In this document: positions 9,597-19,378 of the stretch, piece by piece
Layout: every line of letters starts with the position of its first letter
How positions within the stretch are numbered: the stretch's first letter is position 1
NCBI GenBank assembly: GCA_030830895.1
Contig: JAURMC010000002.1
Span: 1-64,000 of the forward strand
DNA from: Crocinitomicaceae bacterium
GTDB lineage: Bacteria; Bacteroidota; Bacteroidia; Flavobacteriales_D; Crocinitomicaceae
Direction: 5' to 3'
Length of the DNA stretch: 64,000 nt
The notes under the pieces: generated by a model
Database searches by the model: none
Seen by the model: only the letters and a program-made list of their open reading frames with translations
Told to the model about the DNA's origin: nothing
Made by a program: the position numbers and the translations under genes

Positions 9597-10285
9597 TGAA
9601 GTATTTAGACGGAATTCGTTGGATTCTAACAGATATTGAAGGGACAACAACTGAGGTTTCTTTTGTGAACGATACACTTTTCCCTTATTTCAGATTTCAT
9701 ATGAACGAATGGAAGGATGTAGATTCCATTGAAATGAATGCTGTGCTCTCACAAACAAAGGCATTAGTTCTAGAAGAGCTAGGTATTGACTTAAAAGGCA
9801 AGGACGAATTATTTGATAAATTGCTTCAATGGTCGCTGGAAGACCGTAAGGTTACGCCATTAAAAACATTCCAAGGATTGGTTTGGGAGGAAGGTTATAG
9901 GTCTGGTGAGTTAAAAGGACATGTTTACAACGATGTTAAGCCGTCTCTTGTTCGCTGGACAGATAGTGGAATCAAACTTTCGATATTTTCTAGTGGTTCC
10001 ATTGCGGCCCAAAAACAACTTTTTGGTAATTCTTCGGAAGGCGATTTAACAAAATACTTTTCGGCTTACTTTGACACAACAACGGGAATGAAGCGGGATG
10101 TTCTAACTTATGAATTAATCTTACAACAATTGAATGCTTCTGCAAACAGTGTATTGTTTTTGTCTGATGTTCATCAAGAACTTGAGGCGGCCGATACCGC
10201 AGGCCTGTGCACAATACAGCTCGTTAGACCTGGTACTGAAGCGAATTGGAAAATATGTGTTGCTGATTTTAGCGAAATTCAATAA
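9596..10285 (+). CDS. mtnC: Enolase-phosphatase E1 (methionine salvage)
   Basis: This 229-residue HAD-superfamily enzyme enolises and dephosphorylates 2,3-diketo-5-methylthiopentyl-1-phosphate to the acireductone substrate of MtnD. The catalytic motif LTDIEGTT (D13, E15) is the diagnostic E1 variant of the HAD DxD motif. SIFSSGSIAAQKQLF is HAD motif II and FLSDVHQELEAADTAGL is motif IV. The start shares a base with the mtnD stop. The gene ends 49 bases before a converging T9SS cargo gene. Confidence 0.95.
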   Translation: MKYLDGIRWILTDIEGTTTEVSFVNDTLFPYFRFHMNEWKDVDSIEMNAVLSQTKALVLEELGIDLKGKDELFDKLLQWSLEDRKVTPLKTFQGLVWEEGYRSGELKGHVYNDVKPSLVRWTDSGIKLSIFSSGSIAAQKQLFGNSSEGDLTKYFSAYFDTTTGMKRDVLTYELILQQLNASANSVLFLSDVHQELEAADTAGLCTIQLVRPGTEANWKICVADFSEIQ

Positions 10286-10310
10286 AAAAAGCCCCGCAAT
10301 TGCAAGGCTT
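10284..10310 (-). terminator. Intrinsic terminator of the 10334-12082 gene
   Basis: On the minus strand the stem AAGCC/GGCTT (10306-10310 with 10289-10293) encloses a second inverted repeat, GCAATTGC, and is followed by a run of seven T (10290-10284). It serves the T9SS gene; in the mtnC direction there is no T run after the stem. Confidence 0.7.
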
Positions 10311-10333
10311 AAAACTATTGCATACTCCAAGTA

Positions 10334-12082
10334 CTAATGCTGAATTAAAACTTTACGAGCACTAGAATTATTAATAGATATGAAGTAGATTCCTGAATCC
10401 ATGGAATGAGTATTTATTTGTTGAATTCCACCTTGAATGGTCTCGTTAAATACAACACTACCGTCAATGGATACAATGGTAATAATTCCTTGTGTTCCTT
10501 CGTCTAGGGTTATGTTTATTTCTTGGCTTGCAGGATTCGGTTGTATACTAAATCCAATTTCATTCGTAGATTGAATACCTGCAGATTGATCAAAATTCAT
10601 GCGGACCATTACCTGAGAGGTAGTATAGTACCAAGTTTGGTTTGTGTAATCTAAATAGAATACCGTTTGGGCTGGTGCACCTCCCGATGTTGCCACAACA
10701 AGGTCATTTGATGCGCCACCATCGCCATAAGAACCCATCATTACTAAGTAACTTTCACCTGCAGTTAAAGCTTGTGGCGTTTGTAATGCAAAGGTATGTT
10801 TCTGACCGAGATCAGCGGCGGTAATTACATAAGGCATCGACTCATCTACAAAGTCAAAATCTCCAGTACTTGGATTTACATAGTAAAGTTTTGCAAATAC
10901 TTCAGCACCTTCAGCAGCCGTTGCATTGATTACACCATCGATACCATATAAGGTTGCAGTATTAAATATATCAAAGACAGGGCCCACTTCGAATCCTTGT
11001 CCTTCATTATAAATTCCTCCGATTATCACACCTTTGTCTCTCGCATAGATATAATCGTTCACTTCGATATCAATATCTGGTTGTGTATTGTTCGTTAAAT
11101 CTAATTCGGGTTGACTTGATCCAACTCCGAATGAAACGGTATGTATAGCATTGTTAGCTGTTGGTGTAAAAGTAGTGGTACACCAAATTGTATCTAGCGT
11201 TCCCGAGGCTAATGCTGCCGGAGTAGATTGTCCTGAATACAAGGCGTTGATATTTGCCGTGAAAAGTGCATCGGAAATGTTTTGAACGCCAATATTTTGG
11301 ACAATTCCACCGAAATTCACTGGCGCAACTTGATTGTTAGGAACTTGATAATAAGCAAGTCTTGATCCAAACGGACCATCGGTTCCCCACTGTAAATTTT
11401 GAAGTTTTAAATCGTATTCATCAGTTTCAACCAGCTTAATATCGTCAATCGCCCAATACCAACCCCAATTTCCTTGATAGTTCAATTGTATCATTACACT
11501 ATCATTTCCTCCAGCAACAGCAGAAACATTAAGTGATGTGATTTCGGGATTTGCAGTGTTTTGAGCAGTTGGTTCGGTACCATCGGTGACCACAAAGTCA
11601 GTCCAAGTTGTTCCTCCATCATTGCTTAGGCGAACTATTCTAGTGTCAAGATAAGTACGATAAGAATTTTCGAACACTAAACTTACGTTTAGATAAGCAC
11701 TACAATCAATCATTCCATTATAGGTCATGCTGGCATCTTGGGTACCGTTTTGTCCTTGAGCATCCGAATTTATAAATGCAAATCCGTTGTTAACCGTTGT
11801 AAATAATGCTGGGTTTAACGCAGTTACAGGAATGGTATCAGCAGCTGTAGTTATAACCCAATCTAGGAAAGGAACCGATGTGTTATTATAGCTCCATTCT
11901 GCGCTATTGGAAAAATCATTAGACCATATGGTAATACCTTTAGGTTGATTATTGTTTGATTTTTTTGTGACAGTTTCAAATTCGGCATACTTATTTTTCT
12001 TTCCAAGTTCAATGGAATGCTTTTGCGCAGAATATGTTCCTGTGGAAAAAACCAGAGCGAATAAAAAGTAGATGTTTTTCAT
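10334..12082 (-). CDS. T9SS-secreted protein with MAM-like N-terminal domain (paralogue 1)
   Basis: This is a 582-residue secreted protein. A signal peptide ends near residue 19 (FSTGTYSAQ). A jelly-roll, choice-of-anchor-like domain (about 50-220) includes SAYLNVSLVFENSY and WYWAIDDIKL. A middle Ig-like region follows, then a second beta domain (about 345-490). The last 75 residues, with FSIQPNPASQEINI, DSGIYFISI and KVLIQH, form a type A sorting domain that directs export by the type IX system and surface attachment or release. No catalytic motif is visible; an adhesive or binding role is inference. It is a close relative of the adjacent upstream gene with the same domain order, and probably arose with it by tandem duplication. 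Both have their own terminators. Confidence 0.85.
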   Translation of the reverse strand: MKNIYFLFALVFSTGTYSAQKHSIELGKKNKYAEFETVTKKSNNNQPKGITIWSNDFSNSAEWSYNNTSVPFLDWVITTAADTIPVTALNPALFTTVNNGFAFINSDAQGQNGTQDASMTYNGMIDCSAYLNVSLVFENSYRTYLDTRIVRLSNDGGTTWTDFVVTDGTEPTAQNTANPEITSLNVSAVAGGNDSVMIQLNYQGNWGWYWAIDDIKLVETDEYDLKLQNLQWGTDGPFGSRLAYYQVPNNQVAPVNFGGIVQNIGVQNISDALFTANINALYSGQSTPAALASGTLDTIWCTTTFTPTANNAIHTVSFGVGSSQPELDLTNNTQPDIDIEVNDYIYARDKGVIIGGIYNEGQGFEVGPVFDIFNTATLYGIDGVINATAAEGAEVFAKLYYVNPSTGDFDFVDESMPYVITAADLGQKHTFALQTPQALTAGESYLVMMGSYGDGGASNDLVVATSGGAPAQTVFYLDYTNQTWYYTTSQVMVRMNFDQSAGIQSTNEIGFSIQPNPASQEINITLDEGTQGIITIVSIDGSVVFNETIQGGIQQINTHSMDSGIYFISINNSSARKVLIQH

Positions 12083-12107
12083 AATGGGGTTGTAAAAATT
12101 TAAAGAT

Positions 12108-12134
12108 AAAAAAAGAGGCCCGAAAGCCTCTTTT
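12108..12134 (-). terminator. Intrinsic terminator of the 12154-13944 gene
   Basis: A nine-base stem AAAAGAGGC/GCCTCTTTT (12126-12134 with 12111-12119) with a six-base loop is followed on the minus strand by a T run (12114-12108). It lies between the two T9SS paralogues, so the downstream gene is probably transcribed partly from its own promoter. Confidence 0.8.
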
Positions 12135-12153
12135 AAAAAACATAAAGATTAGA

Positions 12154-13944
12154 CTAGTTTCTAACAATTAATTTTTTAGATGATTTGGTACCGTTTGTAT
12201 AAACGTTTACCAAATACATTCCATTTCCGAATGCTGTAGTATTTACCTCAACGGATGTAGTGCCATTTAAAGAAGTTACAAGCGTATTATACACTTCTTT
12301 CCCTGTAACATCAACAATTGATATAGTAGCTTCTGCACCGGTTTTACTATTTAATGCAATGGTAGTATTTCCAGTTGCTGGATTAGGAGAAACGTTGAAG
12401 CTACTTAATAGAGAATTCTCATTTACTGAAGCGTTCGAGAAGTTCATACGTACCATAGGGGTAGAAGACGTATAATACCATGTATTATCTGTCAAATCCA
12501 AATAGAATGTAGTTAGTGCTTCAGACTGTCCACAAGTTCCAACGATTAAGTCATTTGTTGCACCTCCATCACCATTTGAACCGGCAACCACTAAATAAGG
12601 TTCACCTGCATTTAAAGTGAATGCACCACCTTGTAAAGGTAAAGTCAACAATGCATCAACATCATTTGCGCCTAGTGTATAAGGTGTAGATTCGTCAACG
12701 AATACGAAGTCACCCGTTTGAGCGTCAATGGAATATAATTTAACATACATTTCAGTACCGACATTTGCTCCTGGGTGAATATACACATCAATAGCGCTTA
12801 TATCATCTGTCGCATACATATCAAAAATGTTACCAACCTCAAAACCAAATCCTTGGTTGTATGATCCACTTACTATATCGTCTAAGTCACGTGCGTAAAT
12901 GTTCGGGTTAACTACGATTGTAGCGGCATCAGCAATCGTGTTGTCACCAGGCGTTGCATCAGTACTGTCAATTTGAACTCCCGCACTAACTGTAATGGTT
13001 GCATTAGCTGCAGCTGGAGTAAATGAAGAGGTACAGTTTGCTGTATCTGAAGAGAATGAAGGAATAAAGGTTGGCGCAGAAACACCAACATAAGCACCGG
13101 CTTGAACACCAAATGTAGCATTTTGGTTGACCATTCCGTTATTCGCGATTATACCTGAGAAATCAATCGCAGTAACTTGCGACGTAGGAATTTGGTAATA
13201 TGGTAAACGAGAACCCCACGCACCGGTTGATCCCCAATATAATCCAGTTAATGCTACATCGTGATCGTCTGGCGTTGTGATTTTCACATCATCGATAGCC
13301 CAAAACCAGTCCCATTGACCTACATACTTGAAACCAATTCGAACACTGTCATGTCCTCCAATTTCAGCAGACATATTTACTTGTAATGCTTCAGGGTTTG
13401 AAGTGTTTGTATTTACTGCCATGTCACCGTTTACCTCGATTTCATTCCAATTTGCGCCACCGTCAATAGACCATAGCACAAAAGTAGATTCAGCATAGCG
13501 ACGATGAGATTGCTCGAGTTTTAGTAAAACATTCGATTGTGAAGTCAAATCAATATCGGAATTGAAAACAATTGAAGCATTCTGCGTAGCGTTTCCACCA
13601 GCACCATCAGAATCGATGAATGCGAAACCGTTTGCCGCTGTAGTGTGAGCTGCAGGAGAAAGGGCTGTAACTGGAATTACGGTTACATCTGTTGTAATCG
13701 TCCAATCACCTGACGTGTGGGCAGGTGTCCCTTGAGGATCATTAGATGTAGTCCATTCCGCTGGGTTAGAAAAATCATTTTGCCAAAGAGTGATTCCTTT
13801 TTCTGGAGCATTCACAAATGGTTTCGCTTTTAATTCAAGCGGTGCAAATTTTTTGGTATTTAACGGCTTGGCAGTATTTTTTTGGGCAATCCCAATTAAT
13901 CCAAACGCTAAGATCCCAAAAAAGCTTAAGTAAACTTTTTTCAT
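12154..13944 (-). CDS. T9SS-secreted protein with MAM-like N-terminal domain (paralogue 2)
   Basis: This 596-residue protein has the same architecture as its neighbour: a signal peptide (to about residue 20, GLIGIAQ), KGITLWQNDFSNPAEW, a jelly-roll region with SNVLLKLEQSH and FWAIDDVKI, YYQIPTSQV, ARDLDDIVSGSYNQGFGFEVGN, and a C-terminal type A sorting domain (SPNPATGNTTI, GNGMYLVNVY, KKLIVRN). The conserved order of phrases over the whole length shows that the two genes are paralogues. It is preceded by a textbook promoter at 13974-14004. No enzyme motif is seen; the ligand or role is unknown. Confidence 0.86.
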   Translation of the reverse strand: MKKVYLSFFGILAFGLIGIAQKNTAKPLNTKKFAPLELKAKPFVNAPEKGITLWQNDFSNPAEWTTSNDPQGTPAHTSGDWTITTDVTVIPVTALSPAAHTTAANGFAFIDSDGAGGNATQNASIVFNSDIDLTSQSNVLLKLEQSHRRYAESTFVLWSIDGGANWNEIEVNGDMAVNTNTSNPEALQVNMSAEIGGHDSVRIGFKYVGQWDWFWAIDDVKITTPDDHDVALTGLYWGSTGAWGSRLPYYQIPTSQVTAIDFSGIIANNGMVNQNATFGVQAGAYVGVSAPTFIPSFSSDTANCTSSFTPAAANATITVSAGVQIDSTDATPGDNTIADAATIVVNPNIYARDLDDIVSGSYNQGFGFEVGNIFDMYATDDISAIDVYIHPGANVGTEMYVKLYSIDAQTGDFVFVDESTPYTLGANDVDALLTLPLQGGAFTLNAGEPYLVVAGSNGDGGATNDLIVGTCGQSEALTTFYLDLTDNTWYYTSSTPMVRMNFSNASVNENSLLSSFNVSPNPATGNTTIALNSKTGAEATISIVDVTGKEVYNTLVTSLNGTTSVEVNTTAFGNGMYLVNVYTNGTKSSKKLIVRN

Positions 13945-13973
13945 GATTAAGATTTTAAGTTAAATGATACCTA

Positions 13974-14004
13974 CAAAGCTAATAATTACTTAGTTAAATT
14001 CAAA
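13974..14004 (-). promoter_or_regulatory. Bacteroidetes-type promoter of the T9SS cargo gene
   Basis: On the minus strand TTTG (14004-14001), a 19-base spacer and TAGCTTTG (13981-13974) match the full consensus exactly. The -7 box is 29 bases before the ATG at 13944. Confidence 0.85.
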
Positions 14005-14022
14005 ATTAAACGCTAATTAGTT

Positions 14023-14985
14023 TTAATAAGAACGATTCATGATATATTCCGCTAGATTAATCAGGTTATAATTTGATTGAGGGCATTCCACTTTAGCGAT
14101 AAAATCCATAGCATTGTTATGGTACCTACGCTGTGTTTTTGTGCAATATTCTAGAACGCCCGTATCTTTATAAAGATTTTTTATTCCAGATATTTTCTCT
14201 TGCTCTGAAGTATTAGTTAATCTGAAAAATTCGGCTTTGTTTGATTCGGATGCCATGGATTGAAAGGTGGTATACAATATGGTTTTTTTATCAAATAAAA
14301 TATCACCCCCTACTTGTTTTCCGACCTTTTCAGCATCACCAAAGGCATCTAATATATCATCTTGAATTTGAAAAGCAATACCTAATTGTTCTCCAAAATG
14401 GTATAATGCATTGATGCTTGTATCGTTCCCTCCGCCCATGATTCCCCCAAACGCGCAAGCACATCCTAGCAGCACCGACGTTTTAAGACGTATCATTTCA
14501 ATGTAATCAGATTCATTAACTGATGGTATGCGCTCAAAGTCCATATCCATTCGTTGCCCAATGCAGACTTCTATTGCTGTTTGATTCAGCATGCTGCTTA
14601 GCTTTTTAAATGTATTTGGTGGGTAGACAGATAATTCATGAAAAGCGTGTATCATAAGCACATCACCAGATAAAATAGCTATGTCCGGATTCCATTTTTC
14701 ATGTACCGTAGGGAACCCTCTTCTAATTGGCGCTTTATCCATTATGTCATCGTGAATAAGGGTAAAGTTGTGAAACAACTCCAAAGCGGCTGCTCCGGCT
14801 AAAGCCTCATTCAATGACACATTAAATAATTCAGCACTTAAAATCGTAAATAATGGACGAATTCGTTTACCACCTATTGCTAAGAAATATTGAATTGGAT
14901 CATATAAATTTTTTGGTTCAGTTGGGAAGTCCAATTTAGACAAGTATTGCTCTATTGCGGCAATACGTTCAGAATAATCAATCAT
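14023..14985 (-). CDS. Polyprenyl (prenyl) diphosphate synthase
   Basis: This 320-residue trans-isoprenyl diphosphate synthase elongates allylic diphosphates with IPP in the cytoplasm. The substrate-binding GGKRIRP (38-44), the first Asp-rich motif DDIMD (79-83) and the second DDILD (near residue 210) are intact. The chain length made (GGPP, or a longer quinone side chain) cannot be fixed from the sequence by eye. It overlaps the upstream nucleotidyltransferase by an ATGA junction, so it is translated with it. Isoprenoid use fits the idi and crtB genes at the right end of the window. Confidence 0.93.
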   Translation of the reverse strand: MIDYSERIAAIEQYLSKLDFPTEPKNLYDPIQYFLAIGGKRIRPLFTILSAELFNVSLNEALAGAAALELFHNFTLIHDDIMDKAPIRRGFPTVHEKWNPDIAILSGDVLMIHAFHELSVYPPNTFKKLSSMLNQTAIEVCIGQRMDMDFERIPSVNESDYIEMIRLKTSVLLGCACAFGGIMGGGNDTSINALYHFGEQLGIAFQIQDDILDAFGDAEKVGKQVGGDILFDKKTILYTTFQSMASESNKAEFFRLTNTSEQEKISGIKNLYKDTGVLEYCTKTQRRYHNNAMDFIAKVECPQSNYNLINLAEYIMNRSY

Positions 14986-15848
14986 TTGCGCTTAATCAAG
15001 TTTAGCAGGTAAGTGCCATATCCACTTTTAACAAGTGGTTCAGCGATTTGTTTGAGTTGTTTTTTATCTATGAATCCATTGCGGTAAGCGATTTCTTCAA
15101 TGCATCCAATTTTTAGACCTTGGCGTTCTTCGATTACTTGAACAAATTGTCCGGCTTGCATAAGCGAACTAAATGTCCCCGTGTCTAACCAAGCGGTTCC
15201 ATGATCCAATTTAGCTACTTTTAATTTTCCCTGCCGAAGATACGCAGCATTTATATCAGTTATTTCATATTCTCCACGGGCTGAAGGCCTTAGGTTTTTT
15301 GCGATTTCCACGACGGTATTATCGTAAAAATATAATCCAGGAACGGCATAATTTGATTTTGGGTTTTTAGGTTTCTCTTCGATAGAAATCGCTTGGTTTT
15401 CATTGTCAAATTCTACAACCCCGTATCTTTCTGGATCACTTACATGATAAGCAAACACCATACCGCCTTTGGGATTAACATTTTTACTTAAAAATGAGTC
15501 AAGCCCCTGACCATAAAATATATTATCTCCAAGTATCAGCGCTACTTTTTCTTTGTTTATAAACTTTTCTCCGATTACAAAGGCTTGAGCCAATCCGTTG
15601 GGGGCTTCTTGAGCGGCATATTCAAAGTAGCAACCAAGCCTTGAGCCATCGCCTAATAATTTTTCAAAATGAGGTAAGTCATGCGGTGTTGAAATTATTA
15701 GAATTTCCCGAATTCCAGCGCTCATCAAGGTACTTAGTGGATAGTAAATCATGGGCTTATCGTACACGGGCATTAGTTGCTTTGAAACCGCTAAAGTAAG
15801 AGGGTGAAGCCGTGTACCAGATCCGCCGGCTAAAATGATTCCTTTCAT
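14982..15848 (-). CDS. rfbA: Glucose-1-phosphate thymidylyltransferase (RmlA/RfbA)
   Basis: This 288-residue nucleotidyltransferase makes dTDP-glucose, the first step of dTDP-rhamnose and related sugars. [11 protein letters not shown] (8-18), [46 protein letters not shown] and [11 protein letters not shown] are all characteristic of RmlA. The other rml genes are not in the window. The pairing with a prenyl synthase is unusual as a pathway but may simply be co-transcription. A clear promoter (15869-15900) precedes it. Confidence 0.95.
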   Translation of the reverse strand: MKGIILAGGSGTRLHPLTLAVSKQLMPVYDKPMIYYPLSTLMSAGIREILIISTPHDLPHFEKLLGDGSRLGCYFEYAAQEAPNGLAQAFVIGEKFINKEKVALILGDNIFYGQGLDSFLSKNVNPKGGMVFAYHVSDPERYGVVEFDNENQAISIEEKPKNPKSNYAVPGLYFYDNTVVEIAKNLRPSARGEYEITDINAAYLRQGKLKVAKLDHGTAWLDTGTFSSLMQAGQFVQVIEERQGLKIGCIEEIAYRNGFIDKKQLKQIAEPLVKSGYGTYLLNLIKRK

Positions 15849-15868
15849 ACGAAATTACTTTGATGGTT

Positions 15869-15900
15869 CAAAGATAGGGAAGTAGGCTGGTCAAACCAAA
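15869..15900 (-). promoter_or_regulatory. Bacteroidetes-type promoter of rfbA
   Basis: On the minus strand TTTG (15900-15897), a 20-base spacer and TATCTTTG (15876-15869) match the consensus. The -7 box is 20 bases before the ATG at 15848. The -33 box abuts the stop codon of the upstream GLPGLI gene, so rfbA is an independent unit. Confidence 0.8.
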
Positions 15901-16638
15901 CTACAGCCAACGAAACATATCATCGAACATGCGCTTTCCCCAAGGGGTGTTACCGTAATCTTTTTCTAATTTTTCACGTAGTTCTCTTAAGGTGAACACT
16001 TTGTTTTTACCAATTTCTACAGTTAATAAGTCTTGTTTGGGAGCAACGGAGAAATCCACTTTATCAGCAAAATATATGATTCCTCCATCTTCAGTCGCAA
16101 TACCAAGGATTGTACCGGGTAATCCGCAGAATCCTTCCGGGCCAATTGAAGGAAGGATGTTTGGTGCGTACCATGCATAAATGCGGGTTGAATCATTTTT
16201 CTGGTAAATGGCCTTACGGCAACTAAATCCACAAATCGTGCGTTTACTATCCGTAATTTTCCAATCCCGGACGGGCAAGGAATCTTCAACAAATACAGAG
16301 GTTCCAAAGAATTGAAAAACGGTTAATTGCCTATTAGGATTTAAATATTGAAAATATTCATTTTTAGATGTTAACCATGCCATTTCATCTACTGCAGCGG
16401 GTGGCATGTATTTGAATACGGAAATGGTGTCGTTAAATACCAAGCTAAAACGATCGTTTTTAATTTTGTTGTCCTCATTCACAAAACGCTTCATGCGCTG
16501 ATCGGTAAACCGTTTTTGCAGATTCGTCCTTCGGGTATAATAGATCGTTCCCTCAGAATAAAACTGTGCAAATCCGATGGATTCCAAACAAATAAAAATG
16601 CCTAGTATTGTTATTTTAATGCCATCCTTCAAAATCAT
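15901..16638 (-). CDS. GLPGLI family protein
   Basis: This is a 245-residue exported protein with an N-terminal signal segment ending near FAQ (about residue 25). The family-defining stretch is present: YAWYAPNILPSIGPEGFCGLPGTIL (positions about 164-188), with GLPGTIL as the eponymous motif, and ICGFSCRKA upstream. GLPGLI proteins are found in Bacteroidetes, often directly after TonB-receptor-like barrels, and have no established function. Here the gene overlaps the barrel gene by 23 bases, which argues for a shared job at the envelope. Confidence 0.88.
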   Translation of the reverse strand: MILKDGIKITILGIFICLESIGFAQFYSEGTIYYTRRTNLQKRFTDQRMKRFVNEDNKIKNDRFSLVFNDTISVFKYMPPAAVDEMAWLTSKNEYFQYLNPNRQLTVFQFFGTSVFVEDSLPVRDWKITDSKRTICGFSCRKAIYQKNDSTRIYAWYAPNILPSIGPEGFCGLPGTILGIATEDGGIIYFADKVDFSVAPKQDLLTVEIGKNKVFTLRELREKLEKDYGNTPWGKRMFDDMFRWL

Positions 16639-19378
16639 CTTCTTTGGTTTTGCTTTTATTAAAACGTAAAGTTAATTTGAGTAAAAAGTAACGCGTAATT
16701 AAGCGGGTGTAATTGTCGGTAATAATGTTGCCATTCACTTGTCTTTGAAGATTCAAATTTTGATTTAGTAAATCATATCCGTTTATAGAAAACAACAGGT
16801 TTTCTGTTTTCAAAAACGACCTTTGAATTTCCGCATTTATCACAAATATGTTGCGATTAAACCCTGAGGCGCGTTGTGAGTTTATTGTATATTTTCCATT
16901 TGCAATAACTTTGAAATGCCAAGGAAGGGTCCATTTAATTTCAGCACTATACTCTTGTGTAGAATATGGGGTGTTTGAAGCCGCACTAAAGGTGCTTTTC
17001 GGGCTCGAATAAAAATAATTTTGAGTGAGCGATATTTCCAACGAATCAAATTTTAATTCAACATTAAGTCCACCTCCGACACTTGGATTAAGTGTAATGT
17101 TTTCAACGTTATTGATATAATTCGTCATTTTAACGTAATTACCATTAAAATTTGGCATTATTTCTAATTTGCGATTAAATAGAGGTAGGCCTAAACCAAA
17201 ATAAGCATTAGAGAATAGATTTCCATCCACATTTTCTGTTTTTGAAATGGTGCGCCCAAGTGCATCGAAGTAGGTGTTGTTAGCGAAGGCATTGTTTGTT
17301 AAGGTCGCACTTAACCCGGTATATATATATCTTCCCGACAAGGCTTCCCAGCGGTTAAATTGAAAATTGAAGCTGTGTACATAATTTGGCTTCAACGCGG
17401 AGTTTCCAATTTGTATTCGGTTTGGATTGGAATTATCTTGAACCGGTTGAACATCATTTAAAGAAGGTTGTTCAGATCGAGTGAAATATTTAAATACCAA
17501 ACGTGTACCCATCCCGGGTTTGTATGTATAGGTGAATCTTGGTAATAAACTATTAACATTTTGTAATATGCTTGAGTCTCCTATTACATTGTAGTTGTTT
17601 AGCTGAATATTCCTGATTCCTACTCCAGCGCTAAACCAATATTTAGCATTTTCATAGATAATCGATGCTGTGCCACGGTTTTGTAAACGCGTATTTTCAA
17701 ATTGATTTGACAATGAATCTACTACTTGACTGTAAGAGCCGGCATACAATTCAAAGGTGTTCCTAGTTTGATACGAAGACCCTGTTTCAAGGAAATATTC
17801 GAATTGCAATCGCCATTTTGCAGAAATCGGCTCGCTGTAGGTAATCACCGAATAATTCAAGAAATTTCCGTTATTATTTGTCTTTTGCTGGTCGACGCTG
17901 TCAATAAATAACTGAAAGATGTTCTGAGTAAGTAAGGAACCAGACGTTGAGTTATCTGATTTGTTTAATATATATTTAACCTCAAGTTCTCTTCTTGGTT
18001 TATTAAACAGACGCATAAGTGTTGCCTCGACTCGCATATTAGATCCTTGTGAATTATTGTTGGTTTCAATATCCGAAGTAAATGTTGGTATTTTTGCTTC
18101 AGTAAGAAATTGATTGTTCGTAATGTTTTGTGTTTCAGCCATGTCAAAACTCACGGATGGTTTTATTTCAATACTAGTTAGCGAATCCAATTTGGCAAGA
18201 AAAGATAAATTCACTTTATGTGCGGTGTTTTTTGTAATATTTAAAATGGAATCTTTTGTAAAATAAGAAGTGTCTTGTAAAAAATACTGTGATAAACTAC
18301 TTTGAGTGGCGTTAAGCAGGTTCTGATTAAAGCTGTAATTGAATCCGATTTTACCCCAATCTTTGATACGGTCATTAAAGTAAATCCCAGCTTTTGTGGT
18401 TTGGGGGATTCCTGTATTTGTGAGTTGTCCGCTTTGATTCCACATGGTCATCCCGCTAGATTCTCGTTCATTTTCTAGTCCAAATTTATTCATGTCTCCA
18501 AATCTGAAGTTGGAGCGCGGGGTATTAGAACTCAAAAAGAAAACAGAAAATTTCTGTTTTTTATCGAAGCGATTAAAGAGTAATTCGCTTTCATAAAATG
18601 GAAAGTTGGTTGTAGGATTGCCAATAATACCCCCATCTGAAGCAATAGACGCTTTCCCAAAATACCCTCGTTTTGCATCGGCTTTCAGCTTTAAATCCAA
18701 CACTTGGATTTTCTCATCCATTCCCGAAGCATTGTCTTGTGCTTTCTTTTCATATACTTGAACTGATTCAACTCCTTTCGCAGCTAAGTTTTTTGTTGCA
18801 ATAGTTGGATCCGAACCAAAAAACTCATCACCATCTACTAATACCTGACTTATTTCCCTGCCCTGAGAGGTTATTTGACCATTATCATCAATTTTAATCC
18901 CCGGTAGTTTTTTCAATAGATCTTCTACTACCGCATTTTCAGCAACTTTAAAACTGTCAGCAACATAAATCAAAGTGTCACCTTTGTAATATATCCTGTT
19001 TTTATTTCCCTGAACCACAACTTCGGCTAAGTTTTTAACTTTCACACCCATTCTAATAAAAGGTATTTCAATAGTAGGTTCAGCTGGGTCTCCAAATACA
19101 TACAGCGTTTTTGCCTCGAATTGAGGGTGTTCAATTAATAAATAGAATGTATCCAAGGGAATATTGAATTTGAATTCCCCAGATGGATTGGTGCGATAGA
19201 AGTCAACCAGTATTGAGTCATTGAGCCGAACCAGTGAAACCACCGCTTTATTTAGTTTATTAACCCCAGATGAGTCGTTTACAACACCCGAAATTTGGAT
19301 CTTTTGACCGATTGATACGAAAACATTAGAGAGAAGGATTATAAGGACAAATCCTATACGGGAGATATTATTTTTCAT
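16616..19378 (-). CDS. TonB-dependent-receptor-like outer membrane beta-barrel protein
   Basis: This 920-residue protein has a signal peptide (to about residue 24), an N-terminal carboxypeptidase-regulatory-like beta-sandwich (about 28-110, IQISGVVNDSSG), a plug domain (about 115-230, EDLLKKLPGIKIDDNGQITSQG and VLVDGDEFFG) and a long C-terminal beta barrel of the outer-membrane-protein type with alternating aromatic strands. No clear TonB box is visible. This is the barrel class usually found with GLPGLI proteins, not a SusC protein: there is no SusD neighbour. The substrate is unknown. It overlaps the upstream lipoprotein gene by 11 bases and the downstream GLPGLI gene by 23. Confidence 0.9.
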   Translation of the reverse strand: MKNNISRIGFVLIILLSNVFVSIGQKIQISGVVNDSSGVNKLNKAVVSLVRLNDSILVDFYRTNPSGEFKFNIPLDTFYLLIEHPQFEAKTLYVFGDPAEPTIEIPFIRMGVKVKNLAEVVVQGNKNRIYYKGDTLIYVADSFKVAENAVVEDLLKKLPGIKIDDNGQITSQGREISQVLVDGDEFFGSDPTIATKNLAAKGVESVQVYEKKAQDNASGMDEKIQVLDLKLKADAKRGYFGKASIASDGGIIGNPTTNFPFYESELLFNRFDKKQKFSVFFLSSNTPRSNFRFGDMNKFGLENERESSGMTMWNQSGQLTNTGIPQTTKAGIYFNDRIKDWGKIGFNYSFNQNLLNATQSSLSQYFLQDTSYFTKDSILNITKNTAHKVNLSFLAKLDSLTSIEIKPSVSFDMAETQNITNNQFLTEAKIPTFTSDIETNNNSQGSNMRVEATLMRLFNKPRRELEVKYILNKSDNSTSGSLLTQNIFQLFIDSVDQQKTNNNGNFLNYSVITYSEPISAKWRLQFEYFLETGSSYQTRNTFELYAGSYSQVVDSLSNQFENTRLQNRGTASIIYENAKYWFSAGVGIRNIQLNNYNVIGDSSILQNVNSLLPRFTYTYKPGMGTRLVFKYFTRSEQPSLNDVQPVQDNSNPNRIQIGNSALKPNYVHSFNFQFNRWEALSGRYIYTGLSATLTNNAFANNTYFDALGRTISKTENVDGNLFSNAYFGLGLPLFNRKLEIMPNFNGNYVKMTNYINNVENITLNPSVGGGLNVELKFDSLEISLTQNYFYSSPKSTFSAASNTPYSTQEYSAEIKWTLPWHFKVIANGKYTINSQRASGFNRNIFVINAEIQRSFLKTENLLFSINGYDLLNQNLNLQRQVNGNIITDNYTRLITRYFLLKLTLRFNKSKTKEDDFEGWH

